The translations under genes were made by a program, and so were the position numbers. The notes below the pieces were generated by a model that had not been told where the DNA came from, did no database searches, and was given only the letters and a program-made list of their open reading frames with translations. A stretch of DNA of 64,000 nt from Methanobrevibacter sp. (GTDB taxonomy: Archaea > Methanobacteriota > Methanobacteria > Methanobacteriales > Methanobacteriaceae), in the NCBI RefSeq assembly GCF_030539875.1, contig NZ_JAUNXI010000003.1:1-64000 (forward strand), written 5' to 3'. This document shows positions 1 to 10,100 of the stretch, one piece after another (position 1 is the stretch's first letter; each line of letters starts with the position of its first letter).

Positions 1-112
1 TCTGTTTTCATTTATTAAAATTTGAAAATTATTGTATTTTATTCAATATTCGCCATTTATATTGAGAATTATTTATTCAAGTATACTTTAATTTTTATAA
101 AATACAGTAACA

Positions 113-246
113 TTTATATACTATGTTGATTAACTTAATTAATAGAGACATGAACTGTTAGTTATTCTCTAAATTGATCATTATTTTTTATTGGAGATGA
201 AGTTAAAAAACATTTAACTCATCTCACTTCCTTCATGTTTTTTTTT
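113..246 (+). ncRNA. Possible small structured RNA with own promoter and terminator
   Basis: A TATA box TTTATATA lies at 113-120. About 30 nt after its first base a hairpin begins: TAGAGA (143-148) pairs with TCTCTA (166-171), and inside it AACT (153-156) pairs with AGTT (160-163). A second, stronger stem follows: GAGATGA (194-200) and GTTAAA (202-207) pair with TTTAAC (213-218) and TCATCTC (219-225) around an AAACA loop, with one bulged A. A T-run follows at about 238-246. The unit could be a roughly 100-nt transcript that ends before the next gene, whose start at 283 appears to have its own TATA-like stretch near 251-259. It could also be the tail of a gene outside the window or a structured leader. 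No box C/D or tRNA signature was seen. Confidence 0.4.
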
Positions 247-282
247 AAAATTATTAATACTTCTTTTACCTAATTATTATTC

Positions 283-972
283 ATGATTAAAAAAATTCCT
301 GTTATAGATTTAAAACAGCACCAAGCAGTAAGCGGTAAATCTGGAAATAGAGATACATACCAATTATTAAAGACAGTTTTTGCATCATCTTCCAATCCCG
401 TTGAAATAGCTCAGGGATTAAAATTAAACGGTGCAGACGAAATGTATATTGCAGATTTGGATTTGATAGAATCTGTTGGACATAATATCAATGATATTAA
501 AATGGTTAACACGATTTTGCCTGTAATTTTCGATGGGGGAGTTAAGAATTGTGAAAGCTTTGACTTTTTCATTGATTATGCATATAAAATTATTGTCCCA
601 ACAGAAACACTTGAAAGTATTGACGAGATGAAAAAGATTTTTGAAAAATATCCCAAAGAAAGAATTGTAGTAAGTGTCGACATTAAAGATGATGAGCTGT
701 ATGCAAAAAATCTGGATTTGGGTTTAGTGGAATTTAAAGAGATTTTAAAAGAGATTAATCCTAATGAAATTATCCTTTTGGATATTTCTGGTGTAGGAAC
801 CGAAAAAGGATATAATAAAAAATTGCTTGAAGAATTCAAAGATTTTAAAGAAAAATTAATAATGGCCGGAGGGCTAAACAAAGAATCTTTAAATGAATTG
901 GAGGCAATGGGAATAAAAAAAGTATTGATAGGAACTAGCCTACATTCTGGTGAAGTTAAATTGTTAGACTAG
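283..972 (+). CDS. HisA/HisF-related TIM-barrel protein
   Basis: A 229-residue protein of the HisA/HisF superfamily. It opens with the IPVIDLK segment typical of HisA and has the strand-loop pieces ADLDLIES, FDGGVKN and the C-terminal phosphate-site motifs MAGGLN and KVLIGTSLHSG. Methanogens carry such a HisA/HisF-related protein in addition to the true histidine enzymes, and its reaction is not established. It is shorter than HisA (about 240 residues), so I do not call it hisA. No ribosome binding site precedes the ATG; a TATA-like stretch at about 251-259 would place initiation at or next to the ATG, so the mRNA may be leaderless. It converges on a small membrane protein gene, overlapping it by 9 bp. 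Confidence 0.8.
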   Translation: MIKKIPVIDLKQHQAVSGKSGNRDTYQLLKTVFASSSNPVEIAQGLKLNGADEMYIADLDLIESVGHNINDIKMVNTILPVIFDGGVKNCESFDFFIDYAYKIIVPTETLESIDEMKKIFEKYPKERIVVSVDIKDDELYAKNLDLGLVEFKEILKEINPNEIILLDISGVGTEKGYNKKLLEEFKDFKEKLIMAGGLNKESLNELEAMGIKKVLIGTSLHSGEVKLLD

Positions 973-1143
973 AACGCTTAAAACTACATAAGGGAATATA
1001 CATGCTATAATAACTAAAACAACACCTAATATTAGTTTGGTATTGTCATTTTCTAATGATCCGGAAATAATCATTACAAATCCAAAAAATCCAAGGATTA
1101 CCGGAAGAATATGGGAAAAAATTGTTGTTCCAATCATTGTCAT
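964..1143 (-). CDS. Small membrane protein, 59 residues
   Basis: An open frame of 59 codons between the HisA-like gene and the CDF transporter, read on the minus strand. The product starts MTMIGTTIFSHILPV and has two hydrophobic helices (about residues 9-26 and 37-56) joined by a short polar turn with SLENDNTK, so it is a predicted two-helix membrane hairpin. An AGTGAT ribosome binding site (1150-1155 on the reverse strand) sits 6 nt before the ATG, which supports real translation. Its stop codon overlaps the end of the HisA-like gene. Family not recognised. Confidence 0.6.
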   Translation of the reverse strand: MTMIGTTIFSHILPVILGFFGFVMIISGSLENDNTKLILGVVLVIIACIFPYVVLSVLV

Positions 1144-1232
1144 TTTAAATCACTACTATAATTTTCATTTTTTAATTATATAAATATAACTTTAATAAGT
1201 TTTTTATTATTGGAATTTCAAATATTAAATAT

Positions 1233-2081
1233 ATGAGAATCGATGTACATCATCATCACAAAAATGCAAGCGAGAATCTGGCTTTTGTTTTCTTTATGAA
1301 TCTGGCTTTTAATATTATCGTCATTGTTGGAGGTATTGCAACAAACAGTATGGCGATACTTGCTGATTGTATTCATGACATGTCCGATACTATTTCCATT
1401 GCTTTTTCATGGTTTTTGGAACATATTGCTCAAAAGGATTCCAGTGATAAATATTCCTACGGTTATCAGAGGTTTTCGATTCTTGGTGCAGTAATAGTTT
1501 CTGTTTTTGTTATTTTTATGGCATTCATCATTCTTTCTGAAGCAGTTCCTAGATTATTTGCACCTGAAAGCGTTGATGCAGGAGGTATGCTTGCTGTTGC
1601 AGTTATCGGAATAATATTTAAATCAATTTCTGTTCACAGATTACATGATGGCGAAACATTTAGCGAAAAAGCTATTTTATTTCATCAGCTTGGTGATGTT
1701 TTTGAATGGGTGGCCATTTTAATTTTGAGTCTGGTTTTGATGTTTTGGGATGGCGCATCTTATTTGGATCCTTTCATATCAATAGGCATTGCTTTGTGGC
1801 TGTTATTTAATCTCGGAAGGAACTTGTATAAGTCTTTTGAGGTTTTACTTCAAAAAACACCGAATCATTTTGATGTTGAGGAATTTAAACAGGGTGTTTT
1901 AAATATTGAAGGGGTAAAATCTTTTGATGATTTTCATGTATGGTCACTTGACGGCATTGATTCGGTTTTAACATTAAAAGTTTCAATTGAAAATTTTAAT
2001 AATCAGGAAAAAATAAAAAAGGAAATTCATAATTTGTCATCTGAGTATCATATTGTTGATATTACTGTCGAATTTGATTAA
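1233..2081 (+). CDS. Cation diffusion facilitator (CDF) metal exporter
   Basis: A 282-residue transporter of the cation diffusion facilitator family, which exports Zn2+ or related divalent metals in exchange for protons. About six membrane helices cover residues 15-205, followed by a cytoplasmic ferredoxin-like domain (about 215-282). The metal site is visible: D45, H48 and D49 in ADCIHDMSD (helix 2) and H151 and D155 in FHQLGD (helix 5). The start MRIDVHHHHK holds a run of four histidines, plausibly a cytosolic metal-collecting tail. No clear ribosome binding site; a TATA-like TTATATAA lies at about 1176. Which metal it carries cannot be told from sequence alone. Confidence 0.9.
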   Translation: MRIDVHHHHKNASENLAFVFFMNLAFNIIVIVGGIATNSMAILADCIHDMSDTISIAFSWFLEHIAQKDSSDKYSYGYQRFSILGAVIVSVFVIFMAFIILSEAVPRLFAPESVDAGGMLAVAVIGIIFKSISVHRLHDGETFSEKAILFHQLGDVFEWVAILILSLVLMFWDGASYLDPFISIGIALWLLFNLGRNLYKSFEVLLQKTPNHFDVEEFKQGVLNIEGVKSFDDFHVWSLDGIDSVLTLKVSIENFNNQEKIKKEIHNLSSEYHIVDITVEFD

Positions 2082-2230
2082 ATTTGTTATTTTTATATAA
2101 ATTTTTAGATAAAAATCCATTTTTTTTAAACGATTAGTAGATAATCTATTAATTTTTTCCAATCAAAATTTGATAAAATATAAAAATAATAATATACTAT
2201 TAAAAACAATTATTTACTTGGTGTAATTAC

Positions 2231-2284
2231 ATGATTGCCTTTAAAAAAGCAGGGTGTTTTGCACTTGTTAGACAAATTTTATAA
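2231..2284 (+). CDS. Possible 17-codon leader peptide upstream of pdxS
   Basis: A very short frame, MIAFKKAGCFALVRQIL, preceded by TTGGTG 5 nt before its ATG and by a TATA-like AATATACT at about 2191-2198. It ends 47 nt before the pdxS start. It could be a translated leader or chance; the stretch from 2278 onward also looks like a second TATA box that would serve pdxS directly. No attenuator-like pairing was found around it. Confidence 0.2.
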   Translation: MIAFKKAGCFALVRQIL

Positions 2285-2331
2285 TATAAATTATATTGTT
2301 AATTTATTTGTTGAATTATGGTGAATTTTAC

Positions 2332-3216
2332 ATGGTAAAAAAAGGAACTGATGTATTAAAAGAAGGCTTCGCTAAAATGACAAAAGGCGGAGTTATTATG
2401 GATGTAGTAAATGCAGAACAAGCAGGAATTGCAGAAGATGCCGGTGCTGTAGCTGTAATGGCTCTTGAAAAAGTACCTGCAGATATCCGTGCTGCCGGAG
2501 GAGTGGCCAGAATGGCTGATCCGACTATTGTGGAAGAAGTTGTAGATGCAGTATCTATTCCTGTTATGGCAAAAGCTAGAATTGGTCATATTGCCGAGGC
2601 GCAAATCTTGGAGACTCTTGGTGTGGACATGATTGATGAAAGCGAAGTTCTCACACCAGCTGATGAAGAGTATCATATCAATAAAAAAGAATTCACTATT
2701 CCTTTTGTATGCGGTGCACGTAACTTGGGTGAAGCGTTAAGAAGAATCGATGAAGGTGCTGCAATGATTCGTACTAAAGGAGAACCTGGTACAGGAAATA
2801 TTGTGGAAGCAGTACGTCACATGAGAATGGTAATGGGTGAAATAAGAACTATTCAGGGAATGGAAGAAGAGGAAATCTGGAAATATGCAAGAAAAATTGA
2901 AGCACCAATTGACCTTGTTAAACAAACTGCAGAACTTGGAAAATTGCCTGTTGTAAACTTTGCAGCAGGAGGTATTGCAACACCTGCAGATGCGTCTTTA
3001 ATGATGCAGTTAGGTTCAGATGGAATCTTTGTAGGTTCAGGTATTTTCAAATCAAACAACCCTGAAGCGTTTGCAAAAGCTATCGTAGAAGCAACTGCTA
3101 ATTATGATAAGCCTGAAGTATTGGCTGAAGTATCTAAAGGATTAGGTCAGGTAATGAAAGGTATTGAAATGTCAAATTTAACCGAAGCAGATAGAATGCA
3201 AGACAGAGGAATTTAA
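2332..3216 (+). CDS. pdxS: Pyridoxal 5'-phosphate synthase, PdxS subunit
   Basis: The synthase half of the R5P-dependent vitamin B6 pathway. It condenses ribose 5-phosphate, glyceraldehyde 3-phosphate and ammonia (delivered by the PdxT glutaminase) to pyridoxal phosphate. The product has 294 residues, as usual for the family. Lys81 in MAKARIGH and Lys149 in RTKGEPGTG are the two lysines that carry the substrate. The ATG at 2332 is preferred because GGTGA (2320-2324) lies 7 nt upstream; a TTG 12 codons earlier has no such site. pdxT is not in this window. The stop codon lies inside a palindromic terminator. Confidence 0.97.
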   Translation: MVKKGTDVLKEGFAKMTKGGVIMDVVNAEQAGIAEDAGAVAVMALEKVPADIRAAGGVARMADPTIVEEVVDAVSIPVMAKARIGHIAEAQILETLGVDMIDESEVLTPADEEYHINKKEFTIPFVCGARNLGEALRRIDEGAAMIRTKGEPGTGNIVEAVRHMRMVMGEIRTIQGMEEEEIWKYARKIEAPIDLVKQTAELGKLPVVNFAAGGIATPADASLMMQLGSDGIFVGSGIFKSNNPEAFAKAIVEATANYDKPEVLAEVSKGLGQVMKGIEMSNLTEADRMQDRGI

Positions 3217-3234
3217 ATTCCTCATATTTTTTTT
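3206..3234 (+). terminator. pdxS terminator
   Basis: A perfect 18-bp palindrome (GAGGAATTT / AAATTCCTC, 3206-3223) containing the pdxS stop codon, followed by a T-rich run to 3234. The next ATG is at 3236, directly against it. Confidence 0.7.
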
Positions 3235-3235
3235 C

Positions 3236-4045
3236 ATGACTCTTGTTGTAATAGGACCGGTGACAAATGATTTGATTTGCATCGGAGAGAATAACTTTCG
3301 CAAAACCGGCGGGGCAACATATTATCAGTCATTTATCTTTGATGAGTTTTACAAAGATTACCTGGCTATTGTAAACTGCAGCGATGCGAAGATAGTCAAT
3401 GATTTTCCAGATTCGGATAAGGTTAAAGTTGTCTTAAAAGATGACACTCATTTTTTTATAAATAATTATCCTGATATGGATAATCTTGATTACAGAGAGC
3501 AATTAAGCAATTTTGCCCAAATTCCAATTTTTCCAGGTGATTTGGAAGGATTTTTACCTGAAAAAATTGACGGATTTGTTATCAATCCTTTAAACAGATT
3601 TGATTTTCCACTAGAAACAATCGAATATTTGAAAAGTTTCAATGTTCCTGTTTTTATTTCAATACAGGGATTTTTAAGAGTTCCTGGCACTGAATCAAAT
3701 AACAGTTACAGTATAAAATTAGATAACTATGGCATGTTAACCGATATTTTATCAGGAGTTAATGCAATATTTTTAGATGAGTCAGAAGCAAACATAATTG
3801 GCCTTGACCATGATGTGGATGAGATGGTAATAACTGATGCAAGCAAAGGCTCCAGAGTTATTTGCGATGAAGAGGTAAAAATCGAAGCTGTAAAATGCGA
3901 TAATATTGTGGATTCCACAGGTTGTGGCGATACGTATATGGCATCTTATATTGTCAAAAGATTGAATAATTATTCAATTAAACAATCAGGGGAATTTGCT
4001 TCTTTAATTGCAAGTAAAAAATTAACAAAGTTTGGTCATTATTGA
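3236..4045 (+). CDS. PfkB-family sugar or nucleoside kinase
   Basis: A 269-residue ribokinase-like kinase. The N-terminal strand VVIGPVTNDLICIG and the GGATYY segment are typical, and the C-terminal anion-hole motif is TGCGDTYM (228-235) with the catalytic base Asp232. Most family members read GAGD, so Cys in place of Ala is a variant. The protein is short for the family (about 300). The substrate cannot be read from sequence; the neighbour pdxS makes a B6 kinase tempting, but nothing in the sequence proves it. The ATG lies 2 nt after the T-run of the pdxS terminator and has no ribosome binding site, so it depends either on read-through or on a promoter inside pdxS. Confidence 0.85.
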   Translation: MTLVVIGPVTNDLICIGENNFRKTGGATYYQSFIFDEFYKDYLAIVNCSDAKIVNDFPDSDKVKVVLKDDTHFFINNYPDMDNLDYREQLSNFAQIPIFPGDLEGFLPEKIDGFVINPLNRFDFPLETIEYLKSFNVPVFISIQGFLRVPGTESNNSYSIKLDNYGMLTDILSGVNAIFLDESEANIIGLDHDVDEMVITDASKGSRVICDEEVKIEAVKCDNIVDSTGCGDTYMASYIVKRLNNYSIKQSGEFASLIASKKLTKFGHY

Positions 4046-4181
4046 AGCGTTATTTTTCTTTTGTTAAGTGATTTTTAAGATAATATTTTAATCTTTTACT
4101 TAAATCATAAACTTTATTAATTAATATTTAAATACTTATATAATAGTTTTCTTAATTTTTTAAACACTACAAAGGGGCATC

Positions 4182-7100
4182 ATGTTAAATAAATCATCAA
4201 ATATAATTGAAAAGGAATTTAAGAATTTACGTAAGGAGCTATTGGACTTAACTTTAAGAAATCCTCTTCTTAACTTTAAAACAAGAGCTAAAACCATTAC
4301 TATAGTAAATCAATCTCCCATTAATCTTTTTCAAACATTAGTTTTACAAAAGAATAAGATGTATTTTGTAGCTAATAAAAAAGACAAAAAGGAAGACAAG
4401 TCATCGGTTTGGGATCATATTCCATTTGATTTTTCGAAGTTTTCCGACGGAGATAAGAAGTTAGCTACTGATTTGACTCCAAAAGAGCTCCAAAAAAGAT
4501 TATATTACATCAATAACCAAGCTAAAACAATGCTTCAGGAACAGGGTTATAATATCTTATATTTAGCAGTCGGTTTTTTGGAATGGAAAGATAAATCAAA
4601 ACCAAGACAAAAAAACAGTGCTCCTTTGGTTTTAATTCCGGTTGCAATGGAAAGGAAAAAGGTTGGGGAATCATTTAACTTAGAATGGACAGGAGAAGAT
4701 ATTCAAACCAACATTTCACTTAAGGCCAAATTACTGGAAGCAGGTATTGACTTTCCGGATTTTGAGTTTAAAAAATACGGTGAAGTCATTGACCACTATA
4801 TAGCCAGCGTCCGCCGTGCAGTTGGCAGAATGAATGGGTGGGAAGTTAACAGTAATGTTGCTTTAGGTTTCTTTAGCTTTACAAAATTTGTAATGTATAA
4901 TGATTTAAACCCTGAAGCATGGGAATCCAATGTGGATTTGACTAAAAATGAATTAATTCAGGCTATTTTTAATCCTGCTAAAAATAATCAGGATGTTTTC
5001 AGAGAAGAGGATATTGATTCAAGTCTTGAATACAGGGATATGTATCAGGTTTTAGATGCTGATTCATCACAGATTGCAGCTATTCAGGATGTTAAAGCCG
5101 GAAACAATCTTGTTGTTGAAGGGCCTCCGGGAACAGGTAAATCACAGACAATTGTGAATTTGATTGCTGAGCTATTGGCTGAAGGCAAATCTGTTTTATT
5201 CGTATCAGAGAAGATGGCCGCACTTGATGTGGTGAAAGATAGGCTGGCTGCAGTTGGGCTCGGTAAATTTGTTTTGGAATTGCATTCACATAAAACAAGA
5301 AGGAAAAAATTCCTTAAAGATTTACAAAAGGCTACTAATGTAAGAAAACAGGAGCCGTTGAATATTGACCAGACAATTCGTAAGTTGGAAACTTTACGAC
5401 GTCAGCTTGATGATTATTCCCAGATTATTCATAAGCCATTATTTGCCGTAAACTTCTCAGCATTTCAATTATATGGTATGAAAGAATCTGCTGATGATCA
5501 TTTTGCAACTAAAGGTATGATAATGCCGTTGGTCAGATTTGAAAATCCGGATTCCATTACTTTAAAAGATTTGGATGACATGAAAATAGCTTTGGAAAAC
5601 TTAGCAGAATTATATCAGACAATTTCTAAAGAAAACCCTTGGAGCAAATGCGCTCCAAAAAGTTTGCTTCCGGCCGATTTAAGAGAAATTGAAATGTTGA
5701 TTGGAGATTCCTTGTTTTCTCTTGATAATTTCTTAGTGGAACGCGGAAGGGTTTATGATATTTATGGAATTAAAAAGCCGGACACTCTAAATGAATTTCA
5801 AAATTCACTTTCTGCTTTTGAAATAATTAAATCTCAAAATGCAGAACTAATTGACGGAAGCATACTGAAATCCGGAGCATGGAATAATAACAGTGATGAT
5901 GCATTTAAATTAATCAAAGAACTACAAACATATCAAAAATATGCCAGAAATTTAACTAAATTTAATCAAAGCATTTTTCAAGCAGATATTGACGCATTGA
6001 TATACGAGTTAAGAAATATTTCTAATAAAAAATTCAGGTTCTTTAATAACAAACAGCACATTGAACTTGTTGAAAGATATTATAAAAGCCCTGTTTCAGG
6101 AAATATTGATGAAATTATAAAAGATTTGCAGGAAGCAAAAGCAATTATTAAAATTAGAAAAAATCTTGAAGCTAATGAAGAGATAGGTCGAAAATACTAT
6201 GGGGGATATTGGCATTTAAATGCAAATGTCAATGATTTAAAGGCTATTGCTAAATGGATGCATGAGTTTAATGCACTTGTTCGCGCTGGAACATTTTCCC
6301 AAAACACGATTGACTTATTGAGTAAGGATTTATTCGATATTAAACCTGAAAGAGACCTTGCTGATTATATTGATGCAGGTGAAGAATTTGTTAAAACATT
6401 ATCCAAACTTAAAGACAAGTTAAATCCAAGAAGTAAATTAATCTTTAAAAGAGAAACAGGGGATGTTCCTTTTGAAGCATGGAAAGAACAGCTGTATAAC
6501 TGGAGAGGTCAGCTTTCAAGCCTTCATTTATGGTCTCAATATCTAAATACTAAAAAAGCACTTAAAAGTTCCAATGCTAAAATGTTTGTAGATTCAATCG
6601 AAAAAAGAAACATTAAAAAAGAGGATATTGAAGCGTTAGTCGAGGGGAACTTTGCAGATTCACTTTTAAATATCTTATTTATTGAAAATCACGAATTGGC
6701 AACATTTGTTGGTGAACTTCATGAAAATAGAATTAGGGAATTTGAAGATTTGGATAAACGGATTTTAGTCCTAAACCGTAAAAGGATTTACCATAAACTA
6801 AACAATAATATTCCGAAAATATTCGGTGGAACAGAAAATCCGCAGGCTAAAATTTTAGCCGGAGAATTTACAAGAAAAAGCGGGCACATGCCGGTTAGAA
6901 AACTTTTGGAAAAAACAGGAGGATTGATAAAACAGATTAAACCTTGTTTTATGATGTCTCCGTTATCAATTGCACAATACCTGGATCCGACAAATGAGGA
7001 ATTGCAGTTTGATGTTGTTATTTTCGATGAAGCAAGTCAGGTAAAACCTGAAGATGCATTGGGTGCATTTATGAGGGGAAAAACTGCTGTCGTCATGGGA

Positions 7101-10100
7101 GATACCCAACAATTGCCTCCAACTTCATTTTTCGACCAGATGTCAGATACAGAAAGTGATGAAGAAGAGGCAACATCAATCGACATGGAAAGTATTCTTC
7201 ATCTATGTAAATTATCATTTCCTGTTAAAATGCTTAAATGGCACTATCGAAGTCGTCACGAATCATTAATTACAGTTTCAAACCGGGAATTTTATGATGA
7301 TGATTTATTGGTTTACCCTTCACCTTCACATGATGACCCCGAACTTGGTTTAAAATTCCATTATAATCCAAATACAGTGTACCATAGAGGTTCATCTTCT
7401 GCAAACCCTCTGGAAGCGGAAGATGTAGTTGATGAAATATTCAATCACTTTGAAAAATATGGTGATACAAAAAGTTTGGGTGTTGGAACATTTTCCGTTG
7501 CTCAAAAAAATGCGATTCTGGAATCATTGGAAGTAAGACGTAAAGAAAGACCCGAATTCGAACCGCTGTTTTCTGATAATAAAGAAGAAAGATTCTTTGT
7601 TAAAAACCTTGAAACAATTCAGGGTGATGAAAGAGATGTTATTTTAATAAGTGTAGGTTACGGATATGATGAAGAGAGAAAAATGTCACTTAATTTTGGT
7701 CCTCTAAACCAAAATGGTGGTGAGAGAAGGCTTAACGTATTAATTACACGTGCAAGGGAAAAATGTGTCGTATTTTCAAACTTCAAGGCATATGATATGA
7801 AATTGACAGCAAATCCTCCATATGGTGTAAAATCTTTAAAAGAATTTTTGGAATATGCTGAAAACTTAACATTGGGAACCGCTAATCGGGATGAGTATAG
7901 TGAAGAGCCATTTGAAGATGCGATAGCTAGTTTTCTGGAAGAAAATGGTTATACAGTTGACAGACAAATTGGCTGTGCAGGTTTTAGAGTAAACCTTGCC
8001 ATAGTGGATGACGAAAATCCCGGAAAATATATTTTAGGTATCACAACTGATGGAAAAATGTACTCATCAAGTAAAGTGGCACGTGACAGAGACAGGCTCC
8101 GTGAACAGGTATTGACCGGATTAGGTTGGAAACTTTATCATTTATGGTCTACTGACTGGTATCGAAACAGAGATTTGGGTCGTAAAAAACTTTTGGATTT
8201 TGTTCAAAAATCAATCCGTCAAACCCGTAAAGAGGAAAAACGCAAATCTGAAGAAGAAAAAAAATTGGTTGAAAAAAGAAGATTGGAAGCTGAAAAGAAA
8301 GCTGAAGAATTGCGTATTGCACGTAAAAGGGAAGAAGCTGAGAGAAAAGCCCAGGAAGAACAGCACTATGGGGATATTGGTCCTATCGATTTTGTTGAAG
8401 TTGAAAAGGTTGATGATAGGGATATTTTAGAAAAACCTATTGATGTTAGTTCCATTTCTCCTTCAGAATTCTTTGAAGATGAAAATTCACAAGATTTGAT
8501 TAATGAAAATCGCACAACTGAAGATTATCCTTCTCAAGATTCATATAAAAAAGCCGATGCTGAAACATCTTCAAATTCGGCAGATAATGTTGAAAATGAA
8601 TCTGTTAAAAATAAACGCATAAAAGAAGAAACATTTGATGAAGAAATCTGGGAATATAATGAAGGAATTTCACCGGAAGATAATGCTGAAGTTTGGGAAA
8701 ATGATAAAGATTATTCAGATGAATCAAAAGGCGTTTCTCAAATAATTTCAGATAAGGTTAAGTCATTTCTGAAATCAGATGAGGAACAGAAGGATGAAGG
8801 TAAAAGTTCAATTTTCCCGTCTCTTAAATTTACGAAAAATATTGGTAATGATTCATCTTTTGATGAAAATATTGACAATACTGATTCAGAATTTGATAAA
8901 ACTTCAAAAGAGGATGATTCTGGTAAATCTGTGAAAGTTTCAGATTCTGAAACTGATAAAACTTCAAAAGAGGATGATTCTGGTAAATCTGTGAAAGTTT
9001 CAGATTCAGAATTTGATAAAACTACAAAAGATGAGAAGTCCAATGTAAAAGCACCAACTTTCAGCAGTAAAGTCGATTTAAAGTCAGGTATGGATAATTC
9101 TAAAATTAGTTCTGGAAAAAAACCATCTGGAAAATCCAGTGATAATGAAGTTGATTTGGACTCTAAGATTGATGAAGATAAATCTATTGGAGATATTAAT
9201 CCTAAAGATAAATCAGGTGATGGAAAAGTTGATTTAGGTTCTGATGAGGATTATATCTATGTTGACCACGGTCATGACCTGGAATATGAATCAGATAAGA
9301 AAATTGATGAAGAATTTAATTTCAAGTCTCATGATGGTGAAGAACAAGAAAAACCTCAAAGTCAAAAATATCCAAGGTCAAGCAGCAATTTTGTAAAATC
9401 AGTCATTTCCAATGTTGTTGCCGGAGAATCACGGCTTGAAAAAGAAGAAATTGAAACTGTTAAAGGCGAAATTGTTGAAGATAAGGATGCGCCTCTTCAA
9501 AAACCGTCTCCAAAAAAGGATTTTGTTGTAGAAGCGGAAATTGTTAATGACGGCAAGGATTTAAACATTTTCACTGATAGTTTTTCTAATGATGAAAACA
9601 TTAATCTTGAAAGACCTGCTCATAAGATGGATTATACTGAAGGTGAAGAATTAAATATTTTCACTGATAAATTACCTGATGAGACTCGGGAAATAATCAA
9701 CAGAAAAGCTAGTGATATTGTAGGCCGGGCAGTAGAAGAATTCCTTGATGATATGTTTGAAGATAAGGATATGATTGATGAAGATGACAATGAAACTGAA
9801 ATCAAATTTAAAAACGGAATTGATGAAGAAGCTCTTGAAGATGATAAAGTAAACATCAAAGATAATGAAGAGACCCAACAGGAAAATGAGGAAATTCCTA
9901 AAGAGAATATGGGTGATGGTTTTACTTATTATAAAGGTTCAAATGATGTGACAAGTAAACTTAGGAAGAATAATTTCTATTATGAAGAGGAAAAGCCGAA
10001 ATCTGTTAGAGATTCCATTAAAGGGATCAAAAAGGACATGAAATATATTAATAAATCATTAAAGGAAATTGAAAATCCAACTCAAATAGATTATGTCTCT

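Noticed and set aside
1251-1262. Run of four histidines at the start of the CDF transporter as a cloning tag
   Set aside because: It is inside a natural gene with normal context; His-rich ends are common in metal exporters.
8886-9025. Repeat array that could be taken for CRISPR
   Set aside because: The units are contiguous, in frame and coding, with no unique spacers.
8738-9043. Minus-strand open frame in the acidic linker of the helicase gene
   Set aside because: It is the mirror of Asp/Glu/Ser-rich codons in the real gene and has a Ser-rich artificial composition and no ribosome binding site.
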